DNA of 64,000 nucleotides from Bog-473 sp963707835. Lineage in GTDB: Bacteria; Actinomycetota; Acidimicrobiia; Acidimicrobiales; RAAP-2. The stretch lies in contig CAVPRI010000002.1 of assembly GCA_963707835.1 (NCBI GenBank), forward strand, positions 1,178,001-1,242,000. The letters run 5' to 3'. Of the stretch, positions 16,721 to 25,366 are shown piece after piece. Within the stretch, counting starts at the first letter, position 1. Each line of letters opens with the position of its first letter. Below the pieces are notes generated by a model. It saw only the letters and a list, made by a program, of their open reading frames with translations, was not told where the DNA came from and made no database searches. A program made the position numbers and the translations under genes.

Positions 16721-16921
16721 ATGTCGGAACCTTCGCCGGCGGCGGGCGGGCACTGCACGGGCTGTGGCCGCCCGTCCTCGGAGTGCGGCGGCTGCACCCG
16801 CACGCTCGACCCACCCCGGTTCTGCCCGCAGTGCGGGCGGCGGCTCACCGTGACCGTGGTCCCCACCGGATGGGTGGCGCGCTGTCGGGACCACCCCGAG
16901 AGCGAGCTGCACTCGGCGTAG
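16721..16921 (+). CDS. bsaP: Biotin synthase auxiliary protein BsaP
   Basis: Sixty-six residues with seven cysteines, including CTGC and CGGC pairs and then FCPQCGRRL followed by PTGWVARC. This cysteine layout and the position directly after bioB match the small iron-sulfur protein that mycobacterial biotin synthase needs for turnover, probably helping to renew its auxiliary cluster. ATG 16721 is 11 bases from the bioB stop, so the pair is co-transcribed. It could be dismissed as a generic zinc ribbon, but the context makes BsaP the best call. Confidence 0.8.
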   Translation: MSEPSPAAGGHCTGCGRPSSECGGCTRTLDPPRFCPQCGRRLTVTVVPTGWVARCRDHPESELHSA

Positions 16922-16927
16922 CCGGGC

Positions 16928-16940
16928 CTCGCGAAGCGAG
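16928..16940. terminator. Short hairpin between convergent biotin units
   Basis: CTCGC-GAA-GCGAG directly after the bsaP stop, in the 107-base gap between convergent transcripts. There is no T-run and the stem is only five pairs, so it is a weak terminator candidate. Confidence 0.25.
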
Positions 16941-17028
16941 CGACCAGCGGCAACCCCAATTGTCGGGACTCTCTTCGATCAGCGCCGACGTCGATTCGAG
17001 GGGGAGCGAGGGTCGGCCGAGGCGTCGG

Positions 17029-17715
17029 TCAGCCACCGATCAACGCGGTCAGCGCCGGCCCGTCGCCCGGGAACACGACCACCGGCCACCGCCCGTGGGC
17101 CGCCAGCCACGCTCGGTTGCGCGCGTGCAGGTCCGACGACGGATCGAAGCGGTTGAGGACGACCACCAGCGGGGCCGTCACGGCATCCAGCGCCGCCACC
17201 GTCAGCTGCACCATGTTGAGAGTGCCCAAGCCCGCGTCGGCCACCAGCACGACCACGTCGGGATTCAAGGCGACACTCAACGACACGCCGTCCCCGTCGG
17301 CCGCCAGCGGCGACCGCACGCCACCAGCGGTCTCGACCAAACCCACGTCGATGGCCTGGTCTGGCCAGTGCACCTCATCGGCCAGGTCGGCGACGAGGAA
17401 CGAGGGCCGCCCGAGCGCCTCGGCCGCCATGGGCGGAGCCATGGCCAGCTCGTACCAACGATGGGGTGGGCACACCACCTCGGGCACCTCACCGCTGGCC
17501 GCGCCAAGCACGGCCGCGTCCCGGCACGCGGGATCGTCGTCGGGTGCGTAGGACTGGACCGGCTTACGCACCGCCACCCGGCGCCCCTGGGCCCGCAGCG
17601 AGCGCAACAGGTGGGCCGAGACCCACGTCTTACCGATATCGGTGCCCGTCCCAACGACGACAACCAGGCGGTGAGGACGCACCGTGCTCAGGGGGTGGCC
17701 GGGGACGTGCTGCAT
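17029..17715 (-). CDS. bioD: Dethiobiotin synthetase
   Basis: ATP-dependent enzyme that closes the ureido ring of 7,8-diaminononanoate with CO2. The P-loop VVGTGTDIGKTWVSAHL is near residue 20; the lysine of VRKPVQSY and the VGLVETAGGVRSPL substrate loop follow, and LVVVLNRFDP is the nucleotide-specificity region. The length of 228 residues is typical. ATG 17715 overlaps the bioF 3' end by 28 bases and has GAGGG upstream; GTG 17682 is an alternative. Last gene of bioA-bioF-bioD. Confidence 0.92.
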   Translation of the reverse strand: MQHVPGHPLSTVRPHRLVVVVGTGTDIGKTWVSAHLLRSLRAQGRRVAVRKPVQSYAPDDDPACRDAAVLGAASGEVPEVVCPPHRWYELAMAPPMAAEALGRPSFLVADLADEVHWPDQAIDVGLVETAGGVRSPLAADGDGVSLSVALNPDVVVLVADAGLGTLNMVQLTVAALDAVTAPLVVVLNRFDPSSDLHARNRAWLAAHGRWPVVVFPGDGPALTALIGG

Positions 17716-18920
17716 GCGGCTGCCCTCAGCTCGACCAGACCGTCGATCAGGCGGCCCACGTCGTCGTCGCTGTGCGCCGCCGACAAGGTCACACGCAGCC
17801 GGCTCGTCCCCACCGGCACGGTCGGGGGGCGGATGGCCGGGACCCACACGCCCCGCTCGAGCAACGCCACCGAGGCCGCCACCGCCTCGTGCTCGGTGCC
17901 CAGCACGACCGGGACGATGGGACTCGGATGGTCCGGCGGTGCCAGTGCGGCCTGCGAGAGCCGGCCCACCAGGGAGGCGAGGCGGGCGGCGAGGGCACGG
18001 CCCTCGGCCGAGCGCACGACGCGCACGGCCGCCAGGGCAGCGGCCGTGTCGGCCGGCGTGGGCGCAGTCGAGAAGATGTACGGACGGGCCCGGTTGACCA
18101 GGAGATCGACCACGTCACGGTCGGCCGCCACGAAACCGCCCATGGAGCCCAGCGTCTTGGAGAGCGTGCCCACCCGCACGATCGGTGCGCCGTTGTCCCC
18201 CGCCTCGGGGAGGTGCGGGCCGAGCACGGCATGCGCCTCATCGAGCACCAGGAGGGCACCATGGCGGGAGCACAGGGCCACCAGGTCGCCGAGGGGAGCC
18301 ACGTCACCGTCCATCGAGAACACGGTGTCGGTCACGACCAGCGCCGGCTGACGGCGCGCCGAGGCGGCACCGAGCAGGGCGGCCAGGTGGTCGAGGTCGC
18401 GGTGGCGGTAGACGCAGAGCGTGGCTCGCGAGAGCCGGCAGCCGTCGATGATGCTGGCGTGGTTCAGCTCGTCGGAGAGCACCACCACGTCGGGGCCGGC
18501 GAGGGTCGAGAGCACGCCGAGGTTGGCCGCGAATCCGGTCGGGAAGCACACCGCGGCCTCGGTCCCCTTCCACTCCGCCAACGCCACCTCGAGCTCGGCA
18601 TGGACGGGACGTGTCCCGGTGACCAGCCGGGAGGCCCCCGACCCGGCGCCCCACCGGTCGAGTGCCCGGCGTGCCGCGTCGACGACGGCGGGATGGATGC
18701 CGAGCCCCAGGTAGTCGTTGGAGGCGAACGAAACGACCTCAGCCCCACCGGGGCCAGCGGCGTCGCCGGCGGCCCACGGGCCGCCCAGCGTCCCGGTGGG
18801 CCCAGCGGCGTCGAACACCCGTGGGGCGCGCCAGCGGCCCTCGGCCGCCACACGCTCGAGCGCGCCACCGATGCGTGCGGCCCAGGTGCTGCTCGAGTCA
18901 CCGGTCGGACGGCTGCTCAT
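17688..18920 (-). CDS. bioF: 8-amino-7-oxononanoate synthase
   Basis: PLP-dependent alpha-oxoamine synthase condensing pimeloyl thioester with alanine. Visible features: SFASNDYLGLGIHP, GSGASRLVTGTRPVHAELE, the aspartate in LLVLDEAHAVLG, and the PLP lysine in TLSKTLGSMGGF. At 410 residues it is slightly long because of an N-terminal extension of about 60 residues before the core. The ATG start overlaps the bioA stop as ATGA. It accepts the pimeloyl unit from an unknown source, as no bioC/bioH-like gene is in the window. Confidence 0.93.
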   Translation of the reverse strand: MSSRPTGDSSSTWAARIGGALERVAAEGRWRAPRVFDAAGPTGTLGGPWAAGDAAGPGGAEVVSFASNDYLGLGIHPAVVDAARRALDRWGAGSGASRLVTGTRPVHAELEVALAEWKGTEAAVCFPTGFAANLGVLSTLAGPDVVVLSDELNHASIIDGCRLSRATLCVYRHRDLDHLAALLGAASARRQPALVVTDTVFSMDGDVAPLGDLVALCSRHGALLVLDEAHAVLGPHLPEAGDNGAPIVRVGTLSKTLGSMGGFVAADRDVVDLLVNRARPYIFSTAPTPADTAAALAAVRVVRSAEGRALAARLASLVGRLSQAALAPPDHPSPIVPVVLGTEHEAVAASVALLERGVWVPAIRPPTVPVGTSRLRVTLSAAHSDDDVGRLIDGLVELRAAACSTSPATP

Positions 18921-20222
18921 CGGCCCAGGGTCCCCCCGGCCACGTCGGCCACGGCCGCATCGAGCGCGTCCACCATCCGCAGGGTCTCCTCAGCCGTGAT
19001 GGTGAGCGGGGGCATCAGCACGACGACGTCGCCGAGCGGGCGCAGCAGGACGCCCCGCTCCACCGCGCCGGCGCACACCCGCCGGCCCCAGCGCAGGGCG
19101 GGTCGGGGCGGGTCGAGCTCGACTCCGACCATCAGCCCCCGCTGGCGCACGGCGCGCACTCCGGGCCGCCCCACGAATCGCTCGTCGAGGAGCGTGGCCA
19201 GCTGGTCGGCGCGGGCACCCACATTGGCCAGGACGTCCCCGTCCGTGATCAGGCGCAGGTGCGCCAGCGCCACGGCGGCGGCCAGCGCGTTCCCCCCGTA
19301 GGAGTGGCCGTGATAGAAGGTCGCCGGCCCCAGATCGTCCCCCAGGAAGGCGCCGAACACCTTGCCCGAGGCCACCGTGGCCGACATGGGCAGGTACCCG
19401 CCGGTGATGCCCTTGCCCAGGCACAGCAGGTCAGGGCGCACGCCGCAGCGCTCCGAGGCGAACAGCGTCCCGGTGCGCCCGAAGCCGGTGGCCACCTCGT
19501 CGCAGAGCAGCAGGACGCCGGCGCGCCGACACGCTTCGCCGACCCGGCGCACGTCGGACTCCTCGGCACACAGCATGCCCGACCGCGCCCTGCACCAGTG
19601 GCTCCATGACCACGGCGGCCAGCTCGCCCCCATGGGCCTCGACAGCCGTGCAGGCCTTGTCGGCCCAGCCGGGGTCGGCGTAGCCCGGCGTGCGCACCAC
19701 CGGGAAGCACAGGGGCTCGAACACCGCGCTGAACACGCCGCCGTCGCCGAGCGAGAGCGCACCCACGGTGTCTCCGTGATAGGCGTCGCCGAGGGCCAGG
19801 AAGCGGGTCCGCCCGGTCACGCCCTTGTTGATCCAGTACTGGTAGGCGATCTTCAGCGCCTGTTCCACCGCCACGGCGCCGTCAGCCGCGAAGAGGAAGT
19901 GCGGCTCGTCCACCGGCACCACCGCGGCCAGGGCCTCGGCCAGCTCCACCACCACCGTGTTGCCGTTGCCGAGCAACGTCGAGTGGGCCACCTTGGCCGC
20001 CTGGGCGGCCAGCGCGGCGTCGAGCTCGGGGACGCGGTGGCCGAGCGTGTTGACCCACAGAGAGGAGATGCCGTCGAGGTAGTGCCGGCCCTCAGCATCG
20101 ATCAGCTCACGGCCCTCGGCCCGCTCCACCACCAGCGGGGCGTTGTCCGCATACGCCGCCATCTGCGTGAACCCGTGCCACACCACGGCAGCATCCCTCT
20201 CCACCCAGCCAGCTGCGCTCAC
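18917..20222 (-). pseudogene. bioA: Adenosylmethionine-8-amino-7-oxononanoate aminotransferase, split by a frameshift
   Basis: PLP aminotransferase that makes 7,8-diaminononanoate with SAM as amino donor. The N-terminal part (HYLDGISSLWVNTLGHR, FLALGDAYHGDTVGAL, VVMEPLVQGA) and C-terminal part (LLCDEVATGFGRTG, PLP lysine in CLGKGITGGYLP, FYHGHSYGGN) are in different frames that meet at 19575-19592. Removing one base there restores the family sequence around QGAxGMLCAEES; the whole would be about 434 residues. Both halves are otherwise intact, so a sequencing error is more likely than loss. First gene of bioA-bioF-bioD; GTG start preceded by GGAGG with little spacing. Confidence 0.88.
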
Positions 20223-20284
20223 CCCTCCATACTGGACGGCGCCGGCGGGGACGGGCCAATGGCCCTGCCGCGCGACAATGGGTC

Positions 20285-20761
20285 ATGGACCTGATCGGCG
20301 TGGTCGACACCATGTTCGCCCGCTACGACATGGGCGCCGAGGCTCTCGACGAGCTCTCGGGGTGCCCGGGGTACGGCACACGGTTCACCACTCTCCGGCG
20401 CACCGTCCCGGGCTTCAAGGACCTGGCCGTGGCGGCCAAGAAGCTGATCGAGGAGGACGGCTGCCGGATCGTGGTCGCCCTGGGCATGCCCGGCAAGGAG
20501 CGGGTCGACAAGGTCTGCGCCCACGAGGCCTCGACCGGGATCATGACGGCGCAGCTCATGACGAACACCCCCATCCTCGAGGTGTTCGTCCACGAGGACG
20601 AGTCCGACGACCCGGCCACGCTGGCCATGGTGTTCAAGAACCGCTCGCGGGACCATGCCCGCAACGCCTACCTGATGCTCTACGAGCCCGAGCAGCTCAC
20701 GGCCCGGGCCGGCCAGGGCATCCGTCAGGGCTTCGCCCACGCCGGGCCGCTGGAGCTCTGA
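20285..20761 (+). CDS. Archaeal-type riboflavin synthase (lumazine-synthase fold)
   Basis: A 158-residue protein resembling archaeal RibC, which dismutates two lumazines to riboflavin. Telling segments are VVDTMFARYDMG at the N-terminus, RRTVPGFKDLAVAAKKLIEEDGC, VVALGMPGKERVDKVCAHEAS, QLMTNTPILEVFVHEDE and RAGQGIRQGFAHAGP. This is distinct from the usual bacterial trimeric RibE with two internal repeats. The ATG is 5 bases after GACAAT. It is monocistronic and away from other rib genes here. The family is clear from motifs; activity is inferred. Confidence 0.8.
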   Translation: MDLIGVVDTMFARYDMGAEALDELSGCPGYGTRFTTLRRTVPGFKDLAVAAKKLIEEDGCRIVVALGMPGKERVDKVCAHEASTGIMTAQLMTNTPILEVFVHEDESDDPATLAMVFKNRSRDHARNAYLMLYEPEQLTARAGQGIRQGFAHAGPLEL

Positions 20762-20900
20762 GCACCGATCCCGGTTGTGGGCCAAAGGGCCCATCGACAC
20801 CGGGGGACAGGACCGTTAGCGTGCGGGCATCGCACCGGGATCACGCGTCTGCACCAGAACGACCGGGCCTGCCGGGACGGTCCTGTCCGCCGCGGCCCTG

Positions 20901-23045
20901 GTGTCGGCGGTCGTGCTGGCGATGGTGCTCGCCCTGACACTCTGGCCAGCAGGGCGGGCCCAGGGCGCGGGCCGGCTCCCCCGCCTCGATCCGGGAAGCG
21001 CGTGGACCGTGTACCACGGCAACCCTCTGGGCACGGGGAACGACACCTCGGGGGTCACCTTCTCCCCTCCCTCGTTGGCCTGGAAGTCGCCCGTCCTCGA
21101 CGGCCAGGTCTACGGCGAGCCGCTCGAGGCCGGGGGGCGGATCTTCGTGGCCACCGAGAACGACACCGTGTACGCCCTCAGGGCCGACACGGGCGCCGTG
21201 CTGTGGTCGACCCACGTGGGCACCCCGGTGTCCTCGGGTGACCTCCCCTGCGGGGACATCTCGCCGACCGTCGGCATCACCGGCACCCCCGTGGTCGACG
21301 AGGCCCGCGGCGAGGTCTTCGCGGTGGCCGACGAGCTGAGCAACGGCGCGCCGTCCCACGTCCTGGTGGGGATGAACATGTACTCCGGGCTCATCGTCAT
21401 GGGACAGGGCGTGGACCCGCCGGCTCAGGACCCGAAGGCCATCTTGCAACGCACGGGGCTCAACCTCAGCAACGGCAACGTCGTCTTCGGCTACGGCGGC
21501 AACGACGGTGACTGCTCGAGCTACAGCGGCTGGATCGGCTCGGTCCCCGAAGGCGGCGGCACGCCCGGCTTCTACCAGGCGGTGCCCATCGGCCACGACG
21601 GGGCCGTGTGGATGGGCGGCGCGGCGCCCGAGGTCGATGCGGCCGGGAACATCTGGGTGGCCACCGGGAACGGCTCGGGATCGGTGCCCTACGACTTCAG
21701 CGACTCGGTGCTCGAGCTGTCCCCGAGCCTCTCCCGCACGCAGTACTTCGCGCCGAGCAGCTGGCAGACCGACAACAACACGGACCTCGATCTCGGGTCG
21801 ACGGCGCCCGCCCTGCTCTCCGACGGGGCGGTGCTCCAGGTCGGCAAGTCCTCCCACGCCTACCTCTTGAGCCAGGGCGACCTCGGGGGAATCGGGTCCC
21901 CGCCCACCATCACGGCCTGCGCGGGCACGACCGCCGACGGCGGGGATGCGGCCTCGGGCACGGTCGTCTACGTGCCGTGCCGGAACGGGGTCGAGGCGAT
22001 CCAGACCAGCGGCACCTTCAGCGTGGCCTGGCAGGCCAGCGGAGCCACGGGCCCACCCATCACCGCCGGTGGTCTGGTGTGGTCGATCGCGGGCAGCACG
22101 CTCTACGGACTCGATCCTGGCACCGGCTACACGGTGCAACAGGTGTCGGTCGGCGGTGAGGCCAACCACTTCCCCACGCCGTCGGTGGGCGACGGCCTCT
22201 TGCTGGCACCGAGCACGGACCAGGTGTACGCCTTCTCCGGTTCAGCGGGTATCCCCGGACCTCCGTCACCTCCGCCGGCGGCATCCCCGGGCTCCTCGTA
22301 CTGGATGGTCGCCTCCGACGGCGGCATCTTCAGTTTCGGCGGCGCCCAGTTCTACGGCTCGACCGGCAGCCTCCGCCTCGACGCGCCCATCGTGGGCATG
22401 CGGTCGACCCCCTCGGGGAAGGGCTACTGGCTGGTGGCCTCCGACGGCGGCATCTTCACCTACGGCGACGCCGCGTTCTACGGCTCCATGGGAGGCACGG
22501 CGCTGCACGCGCCCATCGTGGGCATGGCCACCACGCCCAGCGGCCATGGCTACTGGGAGGTGGCGTCCGACGGCGGCATCTTCACCTTCGGGGACGCCAG
22601 CTTCTTCGGCTCGACCGGCGCCATCGCGTTGCACCGTCCCGTGGTGGCCATGGCGGCCACGCCGAGCGGGCGCGGCTACTGGCTGGTGGCCTCCGACGGC
22701 GGCATCTTCACCTTCGGGGACGCCAGCTTCTTCGGCTCGACCGGCGCCATCGCGTTGAACCGTCCCGTGGTGGCCATAGCGGCCACGCCGAGCGGGCGCG
22801 GCTACTGGCTGGTGGCCTCCGACGGCGGCATCTTCACCTTCGGGGACGCCAGCTTCTTCGGCTCGACCGGCGCCATCGCGTTGAACCGTCCCGTGGTGGC
22901 CATGGCGGCCACGCCGAGCGGGCGCGGCTACTGGCTGGTGGCCTCCGACGGCGGCATCTTCACCTTCGGCGACGCGACCTACGCCGGCTCCGAGGGCGGG
23001 ACGGTGCTGAACAAGCCCGTGGTTGGCATGGCCCCGGCCGGCTGA
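20901..23045 (+). CDS. Secreted PQQ-like beta-propeller with C-terminal repeats
   Basis: A 714-residue exported protein. After a hydrophobic signal segment (VLAMVLALTLWPAGRAQGAG) come PQQ-type blades (GGRIFVATENDTVYALRADTG, AGNIWVATGNGSG), then a Pro-rich linker and six 42-residue repeats centred on YWLVASDGGIFTFGDASFFG. GTG 20901 is the first canonical start but gives a signal peptide without a basic n-region. The frame opens after 20819, and a TAGCGT hexamer at 20817-20822 lies 6 bases before an ATC at 20829 that would add an Arg-containing n-region. Role unknown, probably surface binding. Confidence 0.75.
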   Translation: MSAVVLAMVLALTLWPAGRAQGAGRLPRLDPGSAWTVYHGNPLGTGNDTSGVTFSPPSLAWKSPVLDGQVYGEPLEAGGRIFVATENDTVYALRADTGAVLWSTHVGTPVSSGDLPCGDISPTVGITGTPVVDEARGEVFAVADELSNGAPSHVLVGMNMYSGLIVMGQGVDPPAQDPKAILQRTGLNLSNGNVVFGYGGNDGDCSSYSGWIGSVPEGGGTPGFYQAVPIGHDGAVWMGGAAPEVDAAGNIWVATGNGSGSVPYDFSDSVLELSPSLSRTQYFAPSSWQTDNNTDLDLGSTAPALLSDGAVLQVGKSSHAYLLSQGDLGGIGSPPTITACAGTTADGGDAASGTVVYVPCRNGVEAIQTSGTFSVAWQASGATGPPITAGGLVWSIAGSTLYGLDPGTGYTVQQVSVGGEANHFPTPSVGDGLLLAPSTDQVYAFSGSAGIPGPPSPPPAASPGSSYWMVASDGGIFSFGGAQFYGSTGSLRLDAPIVGMRSTPSGKGYWLVASDGGIFTYGDAAFYGSMGGTALHAPIVGMATTPSGHGYWEVASDGGIFTFGDASFFGSTGAIALHRPVVAMAATPSGRGYWLVASDGGIFTFGDASFFGSTGAIALNRPVVAIAATPSGRGYWLVASDGGIFTFGDASFFGSTGAIALNRPVVAMAATPSGRGYWLVASDGGIFTFGDATYAGSEGGTVLNKPVVGMAPAG
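22296..23042 (+). repeat. Six 126-bp tandem repeats within the propeller gene
   Basis: Units begin at 22296, 22422, 22548, 22674, 22800 and 22926, each spaced exactly 126 bases (42 codons). Units four and five are almost identical in DNA, while the first two are diverged, pointing to recent tandem expansion at the 3' side. Each encodes a Tyr-Trp-x-x-x-Ser-Asp-Gly-Gly-Ile-Phe beta module. Confidence 0.9.
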
Positions 23046-23095
23046 GCCGAGACGGGCGCGTCCCGCCTGTCTCGGTCCTGAGCCGACGAGCCAGG

Positions 23096-23140
23096 AGCCG
23101 AGGCCTCAGTAGCCGAGGCCTCAGTAGCCGACGCTTCCGT
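23096..23140. repeat. 15-bp tandem repeat across a stop codon
   Basis: AGCCGAGGCCTCAGT occurs perfectly twice (23096-23110, 23111-23125) and a diverged copy follows (23126-23140). On the minus strand the repeat reads Gly-Tyr-stop, so the stop of the small membrane protein lies inside the array. Confidence 0.6.
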
Positions 23141-23552
23141 AGCCGCCCGAGGACGAGCCCCCGGGTCCGGCCGCCGGACCCACGTACCGGGAGGCCCCGA
23201 ACCCGAGGATCGGGATGAAGATGAAGCCGAGCAGGATCAGACCGATGGCGAAGGCGGTGCTCTTGCCGTAGGACTTGGCCAGGTCGAGGTTGATGATGAT
23301 CCCGATGACGAACACGGCGATCCAGCCCACGATCGGGATGATCGCCAGCAGGAACAGGGCGAGCCACCAGCCCGGGCGGCCGATGATCTTGAGCAGGATC
23401 CAGATGTTGTAGATGGGGATGATGGCGGCCCAGCCCGGCTGCCCGGCCTTCACGAAGACCTGCCAGAGCGCGGCGATCTCGAAGACGATGACCGCGATGT
23501 AGAGGAGGATCAAGAAACCCACTGATCCGCTTGCTCCGAGCAGCGTGGCCAT
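23121..23552 (-). CDS. Small four-helix membrane protein, DUF5684-like
   Basis: A 143-residue membrane protein with helices around VGFLILLYIAVIVFEIAALW, WWLALFLLAIIPIVGWIAVFVIGI and FAIGLILLGFIFIPILG, and the motif GQPGWAAIIPIYNIWILLKIIGRPGWW, characteristic of small signal-peptidase-associated or DUF5684 proteins. It ends in a Gly/Ser/Tyr tail. AGGAGG precedes the ATG by 9 bases, one of the few strong ribosome binding sites here. A 15-bp tandem repeat (23096-23140) runs through the 3' end and stop codon. Confidence 0.7.
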   Translation of the reverse strand: MATLLGASGSVGFLILLYIAVIVFEIAALWQVFVKAGQPGWAAIIPIYNIWILLKIIGRPGWWLALFLLAIIPIVGWIAVFVIGIIINLDLAKSYGKSTAFAIGLILLGFIFIPILGFGASRYVGPAAGPGGSSSGGYGSVGY

Positions 23553-23677
23553 TGCGTCCGTCCTCCTGTCCGCCGGCCCTCGCCGGTGCCCCCTGGCTGG
23601 GCGCCCAGATCGTAGGCCTCTCGTGGGAGGGCAACAGGGATGCCGTCGGCATGCACCGCGGGCCTCCCGTGTTCGGG

Positions 23678-23683
23678 CACAAT
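23678..23683 (+). promoter_or_regulatory. -10 element for the metallopeptidase gene (leaderless start)
   Basis: CACAAT lies 6 bases before GTG 23690 with no ribosome binding site. It supports GTG 23690 rather than the upstream in-frame ATG at 23651. Confidence 0.4.
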
Positions 23684-23689
23684 GCCGCG

Positions 23690-24292
23690 GTGACCCTCTT
23701 CCCGCCCTCCTTCTTCTCCGAGCCGCTCGCCGGTCCATCGGCCGAGCCCCTCGCCGAGCGAGGGAGCCAGACGACCGAAGGGGCCCGCCCGGTGCCGGTC
23801 GTCGAGGTCCGGGTGAGCACACGTCGCAAGAAGACCTCCGAGGCGCGCTGGGTGCAGGACCGGATCGTCGTCTCGCTCCCGGCCCACCTCGACGTGGCCG
23901 CCCGCCAACGCACCATCGACTGGCTGGTCGACCGCCTCCTGGCCCGACAACGCCCCCATGGCGCACTCGGTGACGCCGACCTCCTGGCCCGGGCTGTCGC
24001 GTTGAGCGAGCGCTACCTCGACGCGGTACGCCCCACCTCGGTCAGATGGGTGACCAACCAGAGCGCACGCTGGGGGTCCTGCTCCTACGCGACCGGCCAC
24101 ATCCGGATCTCCCACCGGCTCCAGTCCGTGCCGGAGTGGGTGCTCGACTCCGTGCTGGTGCACGAGGTCGCCCACTTGAGCCACCCCGACCACTCCCCCG
24201 CGTTCAAGCGGTTGGCGGCGCGCTACCCGCGCCATGAGGAAGCGAGCACCTTCCTGGCCGGCTATGGCCTCGGGCTGACCGCCGGGCGATGA
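23690..24292 (+). CDS. YgjP/WSD1-family M48-like metallopeptidase
   Basis: A 200-residue zinc peptidase-like protein. The zinc motif HEVAHLSHPDHSPAF (HExxH plus a downstream histidine) sits near residue 160, preceded by TNQSARWGSCSYATGHIRISHRL, the DUF45 hallmark. Members often accompany restriction or helicase genes, but here it stands alone. The GTG start was chosen from the -10 hexamer and because an earlier start would collide with the divergent gene at 23552. Protease activity is inferred from the motif only. Confidence 0.82.
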   Translation: MTLFPPSFFSEPLAGPSAEPLAERGSQTTEGARPVPVVEVRVSTRRKKTSEARWVQDRIVVSLPAHLDVAARQRTIDWLVDRLLARQRPHGALGDADLLARAVALSERYLDAVRPTSVRWVTNQSARWGSCSYATGHIRISHRLQSVPEWVLDSVLVHEVAHLSHPDHSPAFKRLAARYPRHEEASTFLAGYGLGLTAGR

Positions 24293-24322
24293 GGCCGGGG
24301 GCGCCGAGCGCGACGTCCCCGG

Positions 24323-25366
24323 TCAGTCCCGGTGCAGCCCCTCGACGGCGGGAATCGGGCCGGGATCGACGCCTTCGGACCCGGCGATGTGCAACGAGAC
24401 CAGCTCACCGAGCAGGGCCAGGTCGAAGAAGCACTCCAGGTCGTCACCTCCCTCGGCGCGCACCTCGAGCACGTCGGCCATGACCTCCTCGGTGGCGGCG
24501 AACACGGCATCGAAGGCCTCTGCGGCCCCCGAGGGCTCGCCCGCGTGGCGGAGGAACAGCAGCGTCACGACCTGCCGGGTCACATCACCGTCCTGCCCCC
24601 AGCCGGCAATCTCGTCGTAGGCCACCGCTGGTACCGATCCGTTGAACGCGGGTGCCTTGGCGTTGGTGTTCAGCCGGACCTTCCACCAGCGCGCCGCCGT
24701 CGCGCCCACGCCCTCGGCGCCGTAGACCAGGGGGATCGTCCGACCGATGCGTCGGGCCAGCTCCGCCCCCAGACCGCCGGCGACGAAGCGGTCGCGCCTC
24801 GCGGTCAGCGACGCTGCGGCGGCGGCGAACGACGGGGCGGGGTCCGGCAACAGGCCGGCGCCGGCCAGGGCAACAAGCGGCATGGCCACGGCAGAGGCCA
24901 GCGCACCCACCGAGCGAGCCCCGCCGGGTGGCGACGGGCACCAGGGGGATCCGGAGGCGGCGGCGAGACCGGCCAGGGCGTCGTCGGCACCCCCCCCGGC
25001 GGCGATCAGCCGCGCCCCACGCGCCAAGGCGTCCTCGGCCGCGGTCAGCGTCTCCTCGTCGGCGCCGGTGCCCGAGAGCGCGCACACGACGGTGTGACGG
25101 TCGACGAACGCCGGCAATGTGGCGCCGTGGCTCACCCACAGGGGCACCGGGAGCGTTCGATCCCCGAGCGCGGCCACCGCTCGCGCTGCCACCTCGTCGG
25201 CTCCCAGACCGCACACGGCCACAGCGTGCACCTCGGGTCCGTCGGCCGGCCATCCGCCATCGGCCAGGGCCCCGCTGGCGGTGTCGAACAGCACGGGGAG
25301 CAGTTCGGGCAGGGCCACGGCAGAGTCCCAGAGCCCCATGGTGTCGAGATAGGGCGAGCTGCTCAC
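24323..25366 (-). CDS. Bifunctional phosphoglucose/phosphomannose isomerase-type SIS protein
   Basis: A 347-residue protein with two SIS (sugar isomerase) folds: AVCGLGADEVAARAVAA, WVSHGATLPAFVDRHTVVCALSGTGADEETL in the first and a C-terminal PGI/PMI-type domain containing FNGSVPAVAYDEIAGWG. It should interconvert fructose-6-P with glucose-6-P or mannose-6-P. The GTG start overlaps the Trm112-like stop as GTGA. The order mannomutase, Trm112-like, isomerase is the conserved actinobacterial set feeding GDP-mannose and other sugar nucleotides. Confidence 0.8.
   Translation of the reverse strand: MSSSPYLDTMGLWDSAVALPELLPVLFDTASGALADGGWPADGPEVHAVAVCGLGADEVAARAVAALGDRTLPVPLWVSHGATLPAFVDRHTVVCALSGTGADEETLTAAEDALARGARLIAAGGGADDALAGLAAASGSPWCPSPPGGARSVGALASAVAMPLVALAGAGLLPDPAPSFAAAAASLTARRDRFVAGGLGAELARRIGRTIPLVYGAEGVGATAARWWKVRLNTNAKAPAFNGSVPAVAYDEIAGWGQDGDVTRQVVTLLFLRHAGEPSGAAEAFDAVFAATEEVMADVLEVRAEGGDDLECFFDLALLGELVSLHIAGSEGVDPGPIPAVEGLHRD

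Noticed and set aside
22296..23042. Regular repeats resembling a CRISPR array
   Set aside because: Units are 126 bp, in frame, without spacers, and encode a protein module.
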